The translations under genes and the position numbers were made by a program. From Pseudomonadota bacterium (GTDB lineage Bacteria; Desulfobacterota; Anaeroferrophillalia; Anaeroferrophillales; Tharpellaceae): 5,478 nt of DNA. A model generated the notes under the pieces. It did no database searches. It was given only the letters and a program-made list of their open reading frames with translations, and was not told the origin of the DNA. Location of the stretch: the NCBI GenBank assembly GCA_015486505.1, contig WFRP01000322.1:1-5478 (forward strand), written 5' to 3'. Every line of letters starts with the position of its first letter. Position 1 is the first letter of the stretch. Positions 1 to 5,217 of this stretch are shown in pieces.

Positions 1-149
1 CCGATAATGCCGTAATGAAAAAGATCTTCCCGGGTCTGGGCCCGGCCATCGCGACCGGCCGGGGTGTGTCGGTTATAGAGCCGTTCGACAATGTGCTGAA
101 CCAATTTTTTATCGGTGGCCGTCAGCAGGGGTAAAACAGATCTTGTCAT
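1..149 (-). CDS. Sigma-70 family RNA polymerase sigma factor, N-terminal fragment
   Basis: The reverse strand from ATG at 149 reads 49 complete codons and continues off the left edge. The visible protein begins MTRSVLPLLTATDKKLVQHI and ends with TREDLFHYGIIG. The pattern of a short helix containing LVQHIVERLYNR, a charged loop, then a [DE]DL..yGiiG motif is typical of the start of sigma region 2 in sigma-70 proteins of the FliA/SigB-like groups, where the motif normally continues as GLxxA. There is no long acidic region 1.1, which argues against a primary sigma factor. The start is supported by AGGAAAG on the minus strand (161-167), 11 bases upstream. It diverges from the other genes here and is separated from them by repeats, so a regulatory link is not shown. 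The subgroup cannot be decided from this fragment. Confidence 0.72.
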   Translation of the reverse strand, partial: MTRSVLPLLTATDKKLVQHIVERLYNRHTPAGRDGRAQTREDLFHYGII

Positions 150-174
150 TATCTTAAAAACTTTCCTGTCATGG

Positions 175-202
175 TTTATCGAATAAAAATAATTTTTTTC
201 AA
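175..202 (-). promoter_or_regulatory. Candidate sigma-70 promoter for the sigma-factor gene
   Basis: On the minus strand there is TTGAAA (197-202), a 16-base AT-rich spacer and GATAAA (175-180). This matches the -35 consensus at five of six and the -10 consensus at four of six positions. Transcription would begin near 168, giving a very short leader that carries the AGGAAAG ribosome site. AT-rich DNA makes chance matches likely, so confidence is low. Confidence 0.35.
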
Positions 203-276
203 AAAAAATCGCAACTAATCACCTTTACCTTCTACCTCATTGTAACTATTCAGCTAAATTTCATTTTCCTTTTTCC

Positions 277-293
277 GGAGGGGGCGGGGGTGG
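277..293 (+). other. G-rich tract near the left end of MITE1
   Basis: GGAGGGGGCGGGGGTGG has four G runs separated by single bases and is identical in MITE2 (5254-5270). It could form a G-quadruplex with at least two tetrads, or act as a subterminal transposase site. This is structural inference only. Confidence 0.45.
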
Positions 294-356
294 TTTTTCG
301 TAAGCGGTTGCGGAAACGATTTCGTCGTTTTTCGGAAGCGAGCGGGAGCCCATTAG

Positions 357-488
357 TACCTTACAGGTTATTTTCTTGTTTTTTTCGACAGCTTTTTTCA
401 ACTGTAAAAACAAGAAAATGTTCTGATAAGAGTACTTATTTGCGGGCCGCAAGGCTCCGTTTGGGTTGCGGGATTGTTCCCGCATTAG
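357..488 (+). repeat. ATTAG-bounded structured unit U1
   Basis: This is the first of two tandem units, running from TACC just after CATTAG (351-356) to the next CATTAG (483-488). It has three hairpins. Hairpin 1 pairs AGTACCTTACAGGTT and following bases (from 355) with the mirror sequence ending AGTACT (431-436). Its upper part is a perfect 14-base stem, 370-383 with 406-419, topped by ACAG/CTGT (388-391, 402-405). Hairpin 2 is GGGCC-GCAA-GGCTC (444-457), a GNRA tetraloop fold. Hairpin 3 is TGCGGGA (467-473) with TCCCGCA (478-484), whose last two bases belong to CATTAG. The ends are not inverted repeats of each other. It may be a non-autonomous single-strand-transposed element or a structured RNA; it has no credible coding frame. 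Confidence 0.8.
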
Positions 489-611
489 TACCTTACAGGT
501 TATTTTCTGCACCAAAAAACAAGATTTAATAATCAGAAAATGTTCTGATAAGAGTACTTATTTGCGGGCCGCGAGGCCCTGTTTGGGTTGCGGGAGCTGT
601 TCCCGCATTAG
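489..611 (+). repeat. ATTAG-bounded structured unit U2
   Basis: This second tandem unit follows U1 directly and ends at CATTAG (606-611), after which the interrupted MITE resumes with CATTGC. It has the same three-hairpin order as U1. The upper stem of hairpin 1 is ATTTTCTG (502-509) with CAGAAAAT (534-541) around a 24-base loop unlike that of U1. Hairpin 2 is GGGCC-GCGA-GGCCC (566-579), again a GNRA loop. Hairpin 3 is TGCGGGA (589-595) with TCCCGCA (601-607). Its loop sequence in hairpin 1 is almost identical to that of U3 (one difference in the compared stretch), so U2 is closer there to the distant inverted copy than to its neighbour U1. This argues against U1 and U2 being a recent tandem duplication. 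Confidence 0.8.
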
Positions 612-646
612 CATTGCAACTGTCTGAGCGTAAGCGAGTTTTGCAT

Positions 647-674
647 GCGCCCAACGGAAGTACCCTTGGGGTGC
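647..674 (+). repeat. Small hairpin module with core CGGAAGTACCCTTGGG
   Basis: The core at 655-670 is enclosed by GCGCCC (647-652) and GGGTGC (669-674), which pair with one G-T. The same core, CGGAAGTGCCCTTGGG, occurs on the minus strand inside U3 (3461-3476), enclosed by ACCC/GGGT. MITE2 lacks it at the matching place and U1/U2 lack it too, so it behaves as an optional module found in two different repeat contexts. Confidence 0.55.
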
Positions 675-815
675 GGGCGAAGTGAGCGTAAGGAAAAACA
701 GAAATCTTAACGCCTAGCGGAGAAAAGCCGCACCCGACCCCGGATTTGGCTGAATTTCACATTTCCCCATACCTTTATACTAAATAACCTCAATTGTAAA
801 TTACCGGAAAGTAAA

Positions 816-839
816 AATTTTCAGTTTTTTTTGAAAATT
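816..839 (+). other. AT-rich perfect palindrome upstream of the lipoprotein gene
   Basis: AATTTTCA (816-823) and TGAAAATT (832-839) are perfect inverted arms around an eight-base T-rich loop. The right arm overlaps the candidate -35 hexamer, so it could be an operator. Otherwise it may be only an AT-rich palindrome. Confidence 0.35.
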
Positions 840-858
840 AGATTTTTTCTTCGATAAC
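831..858 (+). promoter_or_regulatory. Candidate sigma-70 promoter for the three-gene cluster
   Basis: TTGAAA (831-836), a 16-base spacer and GATAAC (853-858) resemble a sigma-70 promoter. Hexamers and spacing are nearly the same as in the divergent candidate at 175-202. It would give a leader of about 90 bases containing the terminator-like hairpin at 901-922. A perfect TTGACA at 861-866 has no good -10 partner at normal spacing and is not preferred. Confidence 0.35.
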
Positions 859-900
859 TATTGACAAGAGCAATGCCGGGTAACGGATCCAGTGATTTTC

Positions 901-922
901 AGGCTGAAGCTTCGGCTTTTTT
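901..922 (+). terminator. Terminator-like hairpin in the leader of the lipoprotein gene
   Basis: AGGCTGA (901-907) pairs with TCGGCTT (912-918), with two G-T pairs, around the loop AGCT, and is followed by further T residues to 922. It lies 32 bases before the start codon with no convincing promoter after it. It is therefore either a weak stop for transcripts from the left or an attenuator. I could not match 840-900 to a known riboswitch class. Confidence 0.55.
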
Positions 923-954
923 AAGTCAACAATAGATAATCGGAGGTAGCAAAA

Positions 955-1491
955 ATGAAACAGAGATTAAAAGAGATAATTGGCAAAAGGGTGTTTTTAA
1001 GTTTAATCGGAATTATCGGGCTGATGCTTATGATGACCGCCTGCAGCAGTCAACGGGCCGAGATAATCCCGCCTACCTGCCGGGAAGCGCTTGGCGACGG
1101 TTATTATAATCTGACCGATTATGAAGTTACGCAGCTGCTTGATGAAAATCTGGTTACAGATTGTGACTCCTGCCTTGAAAGTTGCTGGCTGCCGCTGATG
1201 GAAAGAGCGCTTACCGATAATCGCGCCATTCCGCATCGGCACATTGTCAAAGCGGTTAAGGTTTTCAATCAGAAGCAGTATGAAAAGTATTTTCATTTAG
1301 CTCTTTATCGCTATTTCAGCGATTTAAGCCGGGGCCAGGGCCAATACCGGGCGGTAGACCGCGAGCTTTTACGCAACTACTGTTCGCAGCTGGTCAAGGA
1401 ATCTTTTACCCGACAGGATAAAAAGTTATCCCAGACTATGGAGTTGTGCCGGCGGCTTGATCCTGAGCTCTACAGCAAGATGTTCAGATAA
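955..1491 (+). CDS. Putative small lipoprotein with six further cysteines
   Basis: This encodes 178 residues of unrecognised family. The N-terminus is basic (K2, R4, K6, K11, R12) followed by a hydrophobic stretch (about 13-27) and the lipobox MTAC with Cys30 as the probable lipidated residue. Met at -3 is less usual than Leu. Residue +2 is Ser, not Asp, which under the enteric rule favours the outer membrane. The mature part has Cys42, Cys70, Cys73, Cys77, Cys143 and Cys165. The C70-x2-C73-x3-C77 cluster could form disulfides or bind a metal, which is inference. The rest is helical and polar, with many Tyr and Arg. ATG at 955 is chosen because GGAGGT (942-947) lies 7 bases upstream and the signal begins at once. 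It is first of three same-strand genes, with 58 bases and no terminator before the next. A folding or anchoring role in the envelope is possible but unproven. Confidence 0.85.
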   Translation: MKQRLKEIIGKRVFLSLIGIIGLMLMMTACSSQRAEIIPPTCREALGDGYYNLTDYEVTQLLDENLVTDCDSCLESCWLPLMERALTDNRAIPHRHIVKAVKVFNQKQYEKYFHLALYRYFSDLSRGQGQYRAVDRELLRNYCSQLVKESFTRQDKKLSQTMELCRRLDPELYSKMFR

Positions 1492-1549
1492 ATATCATTG
1501 TCGATCATGTAATTTAACCGATTAACCGCAACCTACAGGAGAAAATAAT

Positions 1550-2623
1550 ATGAATACTCTCAGTAAAAATCGACACGGCTGTTTCTCGTTCGCTTTGATG
1601 GTCTGGGCCGTAATGTCGGTCTTAAGTATCCCTTCAGTCGGTAAGGCCTCACTTATGAGCAGCTCAAGTCCGGACCGGGCCGTTCAGATTGCCAAAAAAT
1701 CACGTTCGCGGGTTGAGCGCAGCGGCAACGAGGTTAAGGTTTCGTCGCAGGCGCTTTTTCAGGAATTTTCCGACCGGACCGTTGCTTTACAGGAGCTGCT
1801 CGACACCCGGAAACAGCTTGAAAGCGCCGGATTGCTGGATAAAGATGATCCCGAAGGCAAAGCCCGCCGGGCCCATATCAACGGCAAGATTCTGATGGAA
1901 GTCGGGAAATTGAAAAAATCCTGCGACGCCAATCTTGATACCCTTTTACGCTCGCTTGATCGTTTCGATGCCGCGGTTGCCGCCTCCCTGGTCGACAGCC
2001 AGGCGACCCGTTCGATTAACACCAATTATGAACTCGCGTTAAGCCGCTATATGAAAGATGAGAAAGTTCGCTTTAACGAAGCCTCAAAAAACGCGCAGCT
2101 GGCTTTGGAAGCCTATCAGGACGCTGAAACCCCGCGGGATAAAAAGAGAACCCTGCAACGCTATAACCGCATTAAAAGACGGCTGATGCAGGTGGAGCAG
2201 CGCCGTAAACTTTATGAAGCAAGAATCAAGGTCGCGGGAATGAATCAGAAGTTCGCCAATCTCGTGCGCGAGAAAATCAGAGCCGAAGGCAGTGATATCT
2301 CAACCCAGTTCCGTGATCTTTTAGCCAATCTCTATAATGTATTTGCCAAGATCACCCCGGTCGCCGAAGTCGGGGGCACAGGGACGCCGGAATTGATGGC
2401 CAATATGGGTTTCCCCAATGTTGAAGAGTTGCGCAACACGCTGGCAGTCGTCGGTGATGCCACCGATAAACTCGGCGGGGTCCTGGACGATATGGTTGAC
2501 GATGTTCTCTCCGGCCTCGGTGAAATCCGGGTGGTTAATACCAATGGCATTAACAATGAAACCTTAAGTGTTGACGAAGAGATGGATTTTCTGCGCCAGG
2601 CCCGCCTGAACTGGCAGGAATAG
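1550..2623 (+). CDS. Putative secreted protein rich in coiled coil
   Basis: This encodes 357 residues of no family I can name. Residues 1-33 look like a Sec signal peptide: Lys6 and Arg8 near the start, a hydrophobic core (about 12-29), and a likely cut after GKA (31-33). Residues about 45-240 are charged and strongly helical, rich in Arg, Lys, Glu, Gln, Ala and Leu, with runs such as RRLMQVEQRRKLYEARIK that suggest long coiled coil. A less charged segment follows from about 250, containing a Gly-rich GGTGT near 274-278 and a hydrophobic/acidic stretch (GGVLDDMVDDVLSGLG). The C-terminus is polar. ATG at 1550 has AGGAGA at 1537-1542, 7 bases upstream. Spacing of 58 bases before and 67 after, on one strand and without terminators, supports an operon. 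A structural or adaptor role in the periplasm is inference. Confidence 0.85.
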   Translation: MNTLSKNRHGCFSFALMVWAVMSVLSIPSVGKASLMSSSSPDRAVQIAKKSRSRVERSGNEVKVSSQALFQEFSDRTVALQELLDTRKQLESAGLLDKDDPEGKARRAHINGKILMEVGKLKKSCDANLDTLLRSLDRFDAAVAASLVDSQATRSINTNYELALSRYMKDEKVRFNEASKNAQLALEAYQDAETPRDKKRTLQRYNRIKRRLMQVEQRRKLYEARIKVAGMNQKFANLVREKIRAEGSDISTQFRDLLANLYNVFAKITPVAEVGGTGTPELMANMGFPNVEELRNTLAVVGDATDKLGGVLDDMVDDVLSGLGEIRVVNTNGINNETLSVDEEMDFLRQARLNWQE

Positions 2624-2690
2624 GCCGGGAAAGCGAATTATTTAAGCGTCAATTACATCAATTAAAATAAAAGGTAAAAGGAGTAAGGAA

Positions 2691-3404
2691 ATGAGAAAAT
2701 TATTTTTACTGGCTACGGCCCTGGTTATGATTACGGTTGTCGGCGGTTTGCGGCCGGATTTCTGCGCGGCGCAATCTCTGTATGAATATTATGCCGATGC
2801 CTCCGCCGCCAGTCTCGATAAAGAGACCCGGGAAATGGGGTGTGAGCTTAAAAAAACCTTCAGTCAGAACAATATTCACTTAAATCAACAGAAAATCGAT
2901 TTCGCCACCTATTTTACCAATCTTAAAAAAGCGGTTCTCTACGGCAATAAACTGTCGACTTACAGTCAATACCAGAAAGACCTCGATTTCGCCCGGGACA
3001 ATGAGCTTTTCAAAGGGCTCCCGGCAACCAGCCAGGAGCAGATTTCGGGTAAGGAGCGACTTTCACGGAAAGAGTTTGTCGCGGAAAAATATGAGCGGAC
3101 CAAGGACAATGTTGAAGATGAAATCGCGATCTATATCGATCTTTTAACCCTGTCGCTTGATGTCTGTGAATCGATGTCGGCCAATGATTTGAGCGGCTTT
3201 ATTGAACTTAAGGAAAATCGGGCGCAGATTATGAAATGGCAGCAGAGTGAAGATTTTACCGCTTACCGGAAAAGAAGCGCCGATCTTGATCTGGCCTGGC
3301 CCGATATCGAAAAACGGATTGCCGCGCAATGCGCCATCTGGCAGGAGCGCCCGGCGGCGCCGAACGCGCCGATCATCAGTGCCGGCCTGGTTAATGCGCT
3401 GTAG
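2691..3404 (+). CDS. Putative secreted protein of unknown function
   Basis: This encodes 237 residues of unrecognised family. The N-terminus is a clear signal peptide: Arg2 and Lys3, a hydrophobic core (4-20), and a likely cut after CAA (25-27). Cys25 is probably not a lipobox cysteine because it is preceded by RPDF rather than a small-residue lipobox. The mature chain is mostly helical and hydrophilic, with three cysteines (51, 159, 214) and several aromatic residues near its start (YEYY, 31-34). The tail is Pro/Ala-rich (PAAPNAP) and ends hydrophobically. AAGGAG at 2678-2683, 7 bases before ATG, fixes the start. It is the third gene of the cluster. Seven bases separate its stop from the ATTAG edge of U3, so its transcript would carry the hairpin TGCGGGA/TCCCGCA (3416-3434) almost directly after the stop, which could help stabilise or end the message. 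Confidence 0.85.
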   Translation: MRKLFLLATALVMITVVGGLRPDFCAAQSLYEYYADASAASLDKETREMGCELKKTFSQNNIHLNQQKIDFATYFTNLKKAVLYGNKLSTYSQYQKDLDFARDNELFKGLPATSQEQISGKERLSRKEFVAEKYERTKDNVEDEIAIYIDLLTLSLDVCESMSANDLSGFIELKENRAQIMKWQQSEDFTAYRKRSADLDLAWPDIEKRIAAQCAIWQERPAAPNAPIISAGLVNAL

Positions 3405-3411
3405 TCAAAAT

Positions 3412-3559
3412 CTAATGCGGGAACAGATCCCGCAACCCAAACAGGGCTTTGCGGCCCACACCCAAGGGCACTTCCGAGGGTCGCAAATAAGTACTCTTAT
3501 CAGAACATTTTCTGATTATTAAATCTTGTTTTTTGGTACAGAAAATAACCTGTAAGGTA
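3412..3559 (-). repeat. ATTAG-bounded structured unit U3, inverted
   Basis: Read on the minus strand, this unit lies after ATTAG (3560-3564) and ends with CATTAG (3412-3417). It has the same hairpin order as U1 and U2. The long imperfect stem spans 3490-3561. The small hairpin is GGGC/GCCC (3444-3447, 3454-3457 on the plus strand). The end hairpin is TGCGGGA/TCCCGCA (3416-3422, 3428-3434). Unlike U1 and U2 it carries a roughly 25-base extra module between hairpins 1 and 2. It is not inside a MITE; the left-hand flank on its own strand is TTGATTAG, so the target needs only ATTAG. It fills most of the 186-base gap between two genes, leaving no clear promoter for the downstream gene except possibly within the unit. 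Confidence 0.8.
3460..3481 (-). repeat. Second copy of the CGGAAGT small hairpin module, inside U3
   Basis: On the minus strand the core CGGAAGTGCCCTTGGG (3461-3476) lies between ACCC and GGGT arms that pair (3478-3481 with 3460-3463). It differs from the copy at 655-670 at one core base and has different flanking arms that still pair. It is absent at this place in U1 and U2. Confidence 0.5.
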
Positions 3560-3590
3560 CTAATCAATTTTTCGGGAAAGGGGATTTAAG

Positions 3591-5207
3591 ATGCGGAAAC
3601 ATTTATGGCAAAATGATGGACGGCTGAAGACCGGCCGCATCAGCCTGATATTTTTTCTCTGCCTGCTCCTGGGCCTGGGACTGCTTTTCAACCTGCAAAA
3701 GCCGGTGGATAAGGCGCTGGTCGTGGTTAAACATATCTTTATCGCCAAGCCCGAATCCCGGTCCGCAGCCCCGGCCGCAAAGCCGGAAAAACCGGCCGTC
3801 AAACCGCAGGCAAAAGTTGTAAAAAACGAAAAGAAGGTCTTAAAGCCTGAAGAAACAACGCCGCAACCGAAACCTGTGCCGGTGAAAACAGTAGAGGCTG
3901 AACCGGTTAAAAATAAGGTTTCGCCCCCGGCGGCGCCGGATAAAGCGCAAACTGCCCGGAAAACGCAAACTGCTCAGAAATTGCAGGCTGAACCGAAAGT
4001 GCAGACTGTCCGGAAAGCGCGAACTGAACCGAAAGCGCAAAAAACCGTCCGGCAGGAGCCGACGGAAAAACCGGCTGTAACTGCCGCCGCTGAAACTGAA
4101 AACCGGAAAATCGCCAAATCCCGGGAACTCACCCCGGCCGCGGCCGAAAAAAAGTCTCCGGCGGCCCCGGCGGCAGCGGTAAAACCGGCGGCCCGCGAAG
4201 TGAAAACGGTGGCTAAAGTAAATCCTCGGCTGCCAAAAGAGCCGGCGGCAGAAAAGCCGGCGCTCACCCCTTCGCCGGCGGATATTCTGCCGGAAGAACT
4301 GGTGGTCGCGCCGCCTCTTCTGCAAGCTCCGGACTTACCGGCGGCTAGTCCCGCGAACCCGCCGGCGGTGACCCTTTTGACCAAAGCCCAGCTCCGGGTT
4401 CTGCAAACGGGACCGGCTCCGGCCGCCAAAGCGGTAAAAAAATCGGTTAAAACGGTTAAATTCGCGCCAATAAAACCTCTCAAAGTTAGGAAAACGTCCG
4501 CGACGGCCGCAGTCAAACCAGTTATAATCGCGAAAAACAGCAGTAAATTCAAGGCGGTTTCCACAAAAATTAAAGCAAAGCCTGAACCGGTAAAAGTGGG
4601 CGCGACTTCGGGGATTACGGTGGCAAAAAAAGAGTATAAAAAGCTGCATCACGCCTGGCGGGCCGCGGGTCATAGCGAGAAGGACGACGATCATATAATC
4701 CCTCTGCAGATCGAAAATCTTCGCGCCGCCTATGATCTTTTACAGATGAAAGCCGTGGTTATCAGAGCCGATGATAGTTGTATCGACCTGGCGGACGGTA
4801 GCCGGATTCCTCAGGCTGCACTCGATCGTTTTTCGACAACCGTGCTTCAGGTTAAAGACCCCTGGCAAAAGTGGGGGCCGCAGCTTAAAGCGGCGGGTTT
4901 AAGGCCCGGACAAAAATTCCAGGTTCGTTACTATCTCTACGATTTTGTCAGCCGCTCAATCTACGCCCGGGTTAACCAGGCTTACCGCTGGTCTTTGGCC
5001 CAAGGGCTGATTCAGGCGGAAACCCGGCCCGATGAGGTTGATGTTTTAGGGCGCACCTTTGTGATTAAACGTGCCGGCGGCGGGGCCTTCGGAGTTTTTG
5101 TGCCGTTGTCGCTGGAAACCGGCACCGGCCGTAAAGTGGCAATTGATCCGGTCTGTTTCGGTAACGCTCCCGATATAAATGCGCTACGTTCCGCCGGACT
5201 CATTTAA
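3591..5207 (+). CDS. Single-pass membrane protein with TonB-like Pro/Ala/Lys linker and unknown C-terminal domain
   Basis: This encodes 538 residues. A basic N-terminus (R2, K3, R11, K13, R16) precedes one hydrophobic helix (about 17-35), predicting an inner-membrane anchor with the bulk in the periplasm. Residues about 50-343 are low-complexity Pro, Ala, Lys, Glu and Val, like the linker of TonB and related envelope-spanning proteins; it includes six 6-residue repeats (117-152). Residues about 344-538 look folded, with two cysteines (397 and 522), a VKDPWQKWGPQLKAAG segment and a Gly-rich stretch (RAGGGAFGVFVPL). I do not recognise this domain, and it lacks an evident TonB C-terminal pattern. 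AAGGGGA (3578-3584), 6 bases before ATG, supports the start. Tandem stops TAA TAA end it (5205-5210), and MITE2 begins 10 bases after the first stop. It may couple inner and outer envelope layers, but this is inference from architecture. The Arg-rich reverse frames over it are composition artefacts. Confidence 0.87.
   Translation: MRKHLWQNDGRLKTGRISLIFFLCLLLGLGLLFNLQKPVDKALVVVKHIFIAKPESRSAAPAAKPEKPAVKPQAKVVKNEKKVLKPEETTPQPKPVPVKTVEAEPVKNKVSPPAAPDKAQTARKTQTAQKLQAEPKVQTVRKARTEPKAQKTVRQEPTEKPAVTAAAETENRKIAKSRELTPAAAEKKSPAAPAAAVKPAAREVKTVAKVNPRLPKEPAAEKPALTPSPADILPEELVVAPPLLQAPDLPAASPANPPAVTLLTKAQLRVLQTGPAPAAKAVKKSVKTVKFAPIKPLKVRKTSATAAVKPVIIAKNSSKFKAVSTKIKAKPEPVKVGATSGITVAKKEYKKLHHAWRAAGHSEKDDDHIIPLQIENLRAAYDLLQMKAVVIRADDSCIDLADGSRIPQAALDRFSTTVLQVKDPWQKWGPQLKAAGLRPGQKFQVRYYLYDFVSRSIYARVNQAYRWSLAQGLIQAETRPDEVDVLGRTFVIKRAGGGAFGVFVPLSLETGTGRKVAIDPVCFGNAPDINALRSAGLI
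3939..4046 (+). repeat. Six tandem 18-base repeats coding six-residue units
   Basis: In frame within the linker of the membrane protein, the units DKAQTA, RKTQTA, QKLQAE, PKVQTV, RKARTE and PKAQKT follow one another (residues 117-152). Lys at position 2 is invariant, and Gln or Arg at position 4 and Thr/Ala at position 5 are usual. The degenerate DNA period of 18 bases suggests growth by slippage, so the length may vary between strains. Confidence 0.65.
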
Positions 5208-5217
5208 TAAAAAAAGG

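Larger units (their letters stand above)
242..760 (+). mobile_element. MITE1: IS66-type miniature element interrupted by two structured units
   Basis: The left end GTAACTATTCAGCTAAAT (242-259) matches the left end of the cleaner copy at 5218. The body at 277-356 and 612-750 is nearly the same as that copy, so this is a second, older member of one family. It has no open frame worth calling. It is longer than its sister because two units (357-488 and 489-611) sit at an internal CATTAG and because a roughly 30-base hairpin module (647-674) is added on the right side. The right end is degenerate. It could stop at 760, where GGCTGAATTTCAC stands for the expected GGCTAAATAGTTAC, or near 786 (CTAAATA). 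The second choice is favoured by the flanks ACCTCATT (234-241) and ACCTCAAT (787-794), which agree at seven of eight bases. IS66-type assignment rests on GTAA termini and the 8-base duplication of the sister copy. Confidence 0.75.

Noticed and set aside
149..172. Seven-residue leader frame (MTGKFLR) whose stop overlaps the sigma-factor start as TAATG on the minus strand
   Set aside because: There is no ribosome site before its ATG, and the candidate promoter would start transcription inside it; the overlap is probably chance.
261..529. Short open frames on both strands over MITE1 and U1/U2
   Set aside because: They cross repeat boundaries and hairpins, lack good ribosome sites, and their residues are composition-driven; the matching region in MITE2 does not keep a comparable frame.
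351..611. CRISPR array
   Set aside because: There are only two tandem units of over 120 bases with no short repeat/spacer alternation and no cas genes.
351..611. Integron attC sites
   Set aside because: The boundary is ATTAG and not GTTRRRY, no matching RYYYAAC core was found at the other end, and the hairpins do not have the attC layout.
861..866. Perfect TTGACA as a promoter -35
   Set aside because: No acceptable -10 hexamer lies 15-18 bases downstream.
840..922. Cyclic-di-GMP or fluoride riboswitch before the lipoprotein gene
   Set aside because: The conserved core sequences of these classes, as I remember them, are not present.
3840..4694. Several long reverse-strand open frames rich in Arg, Phe and Gly opposite the membrane protein
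   Set aside because: They mirror the Pro/Ala/Lys low-complexity linker; the forward frame has a ribosome site, a membrane anchor and a coherent end, so the reverse frames are shadows.
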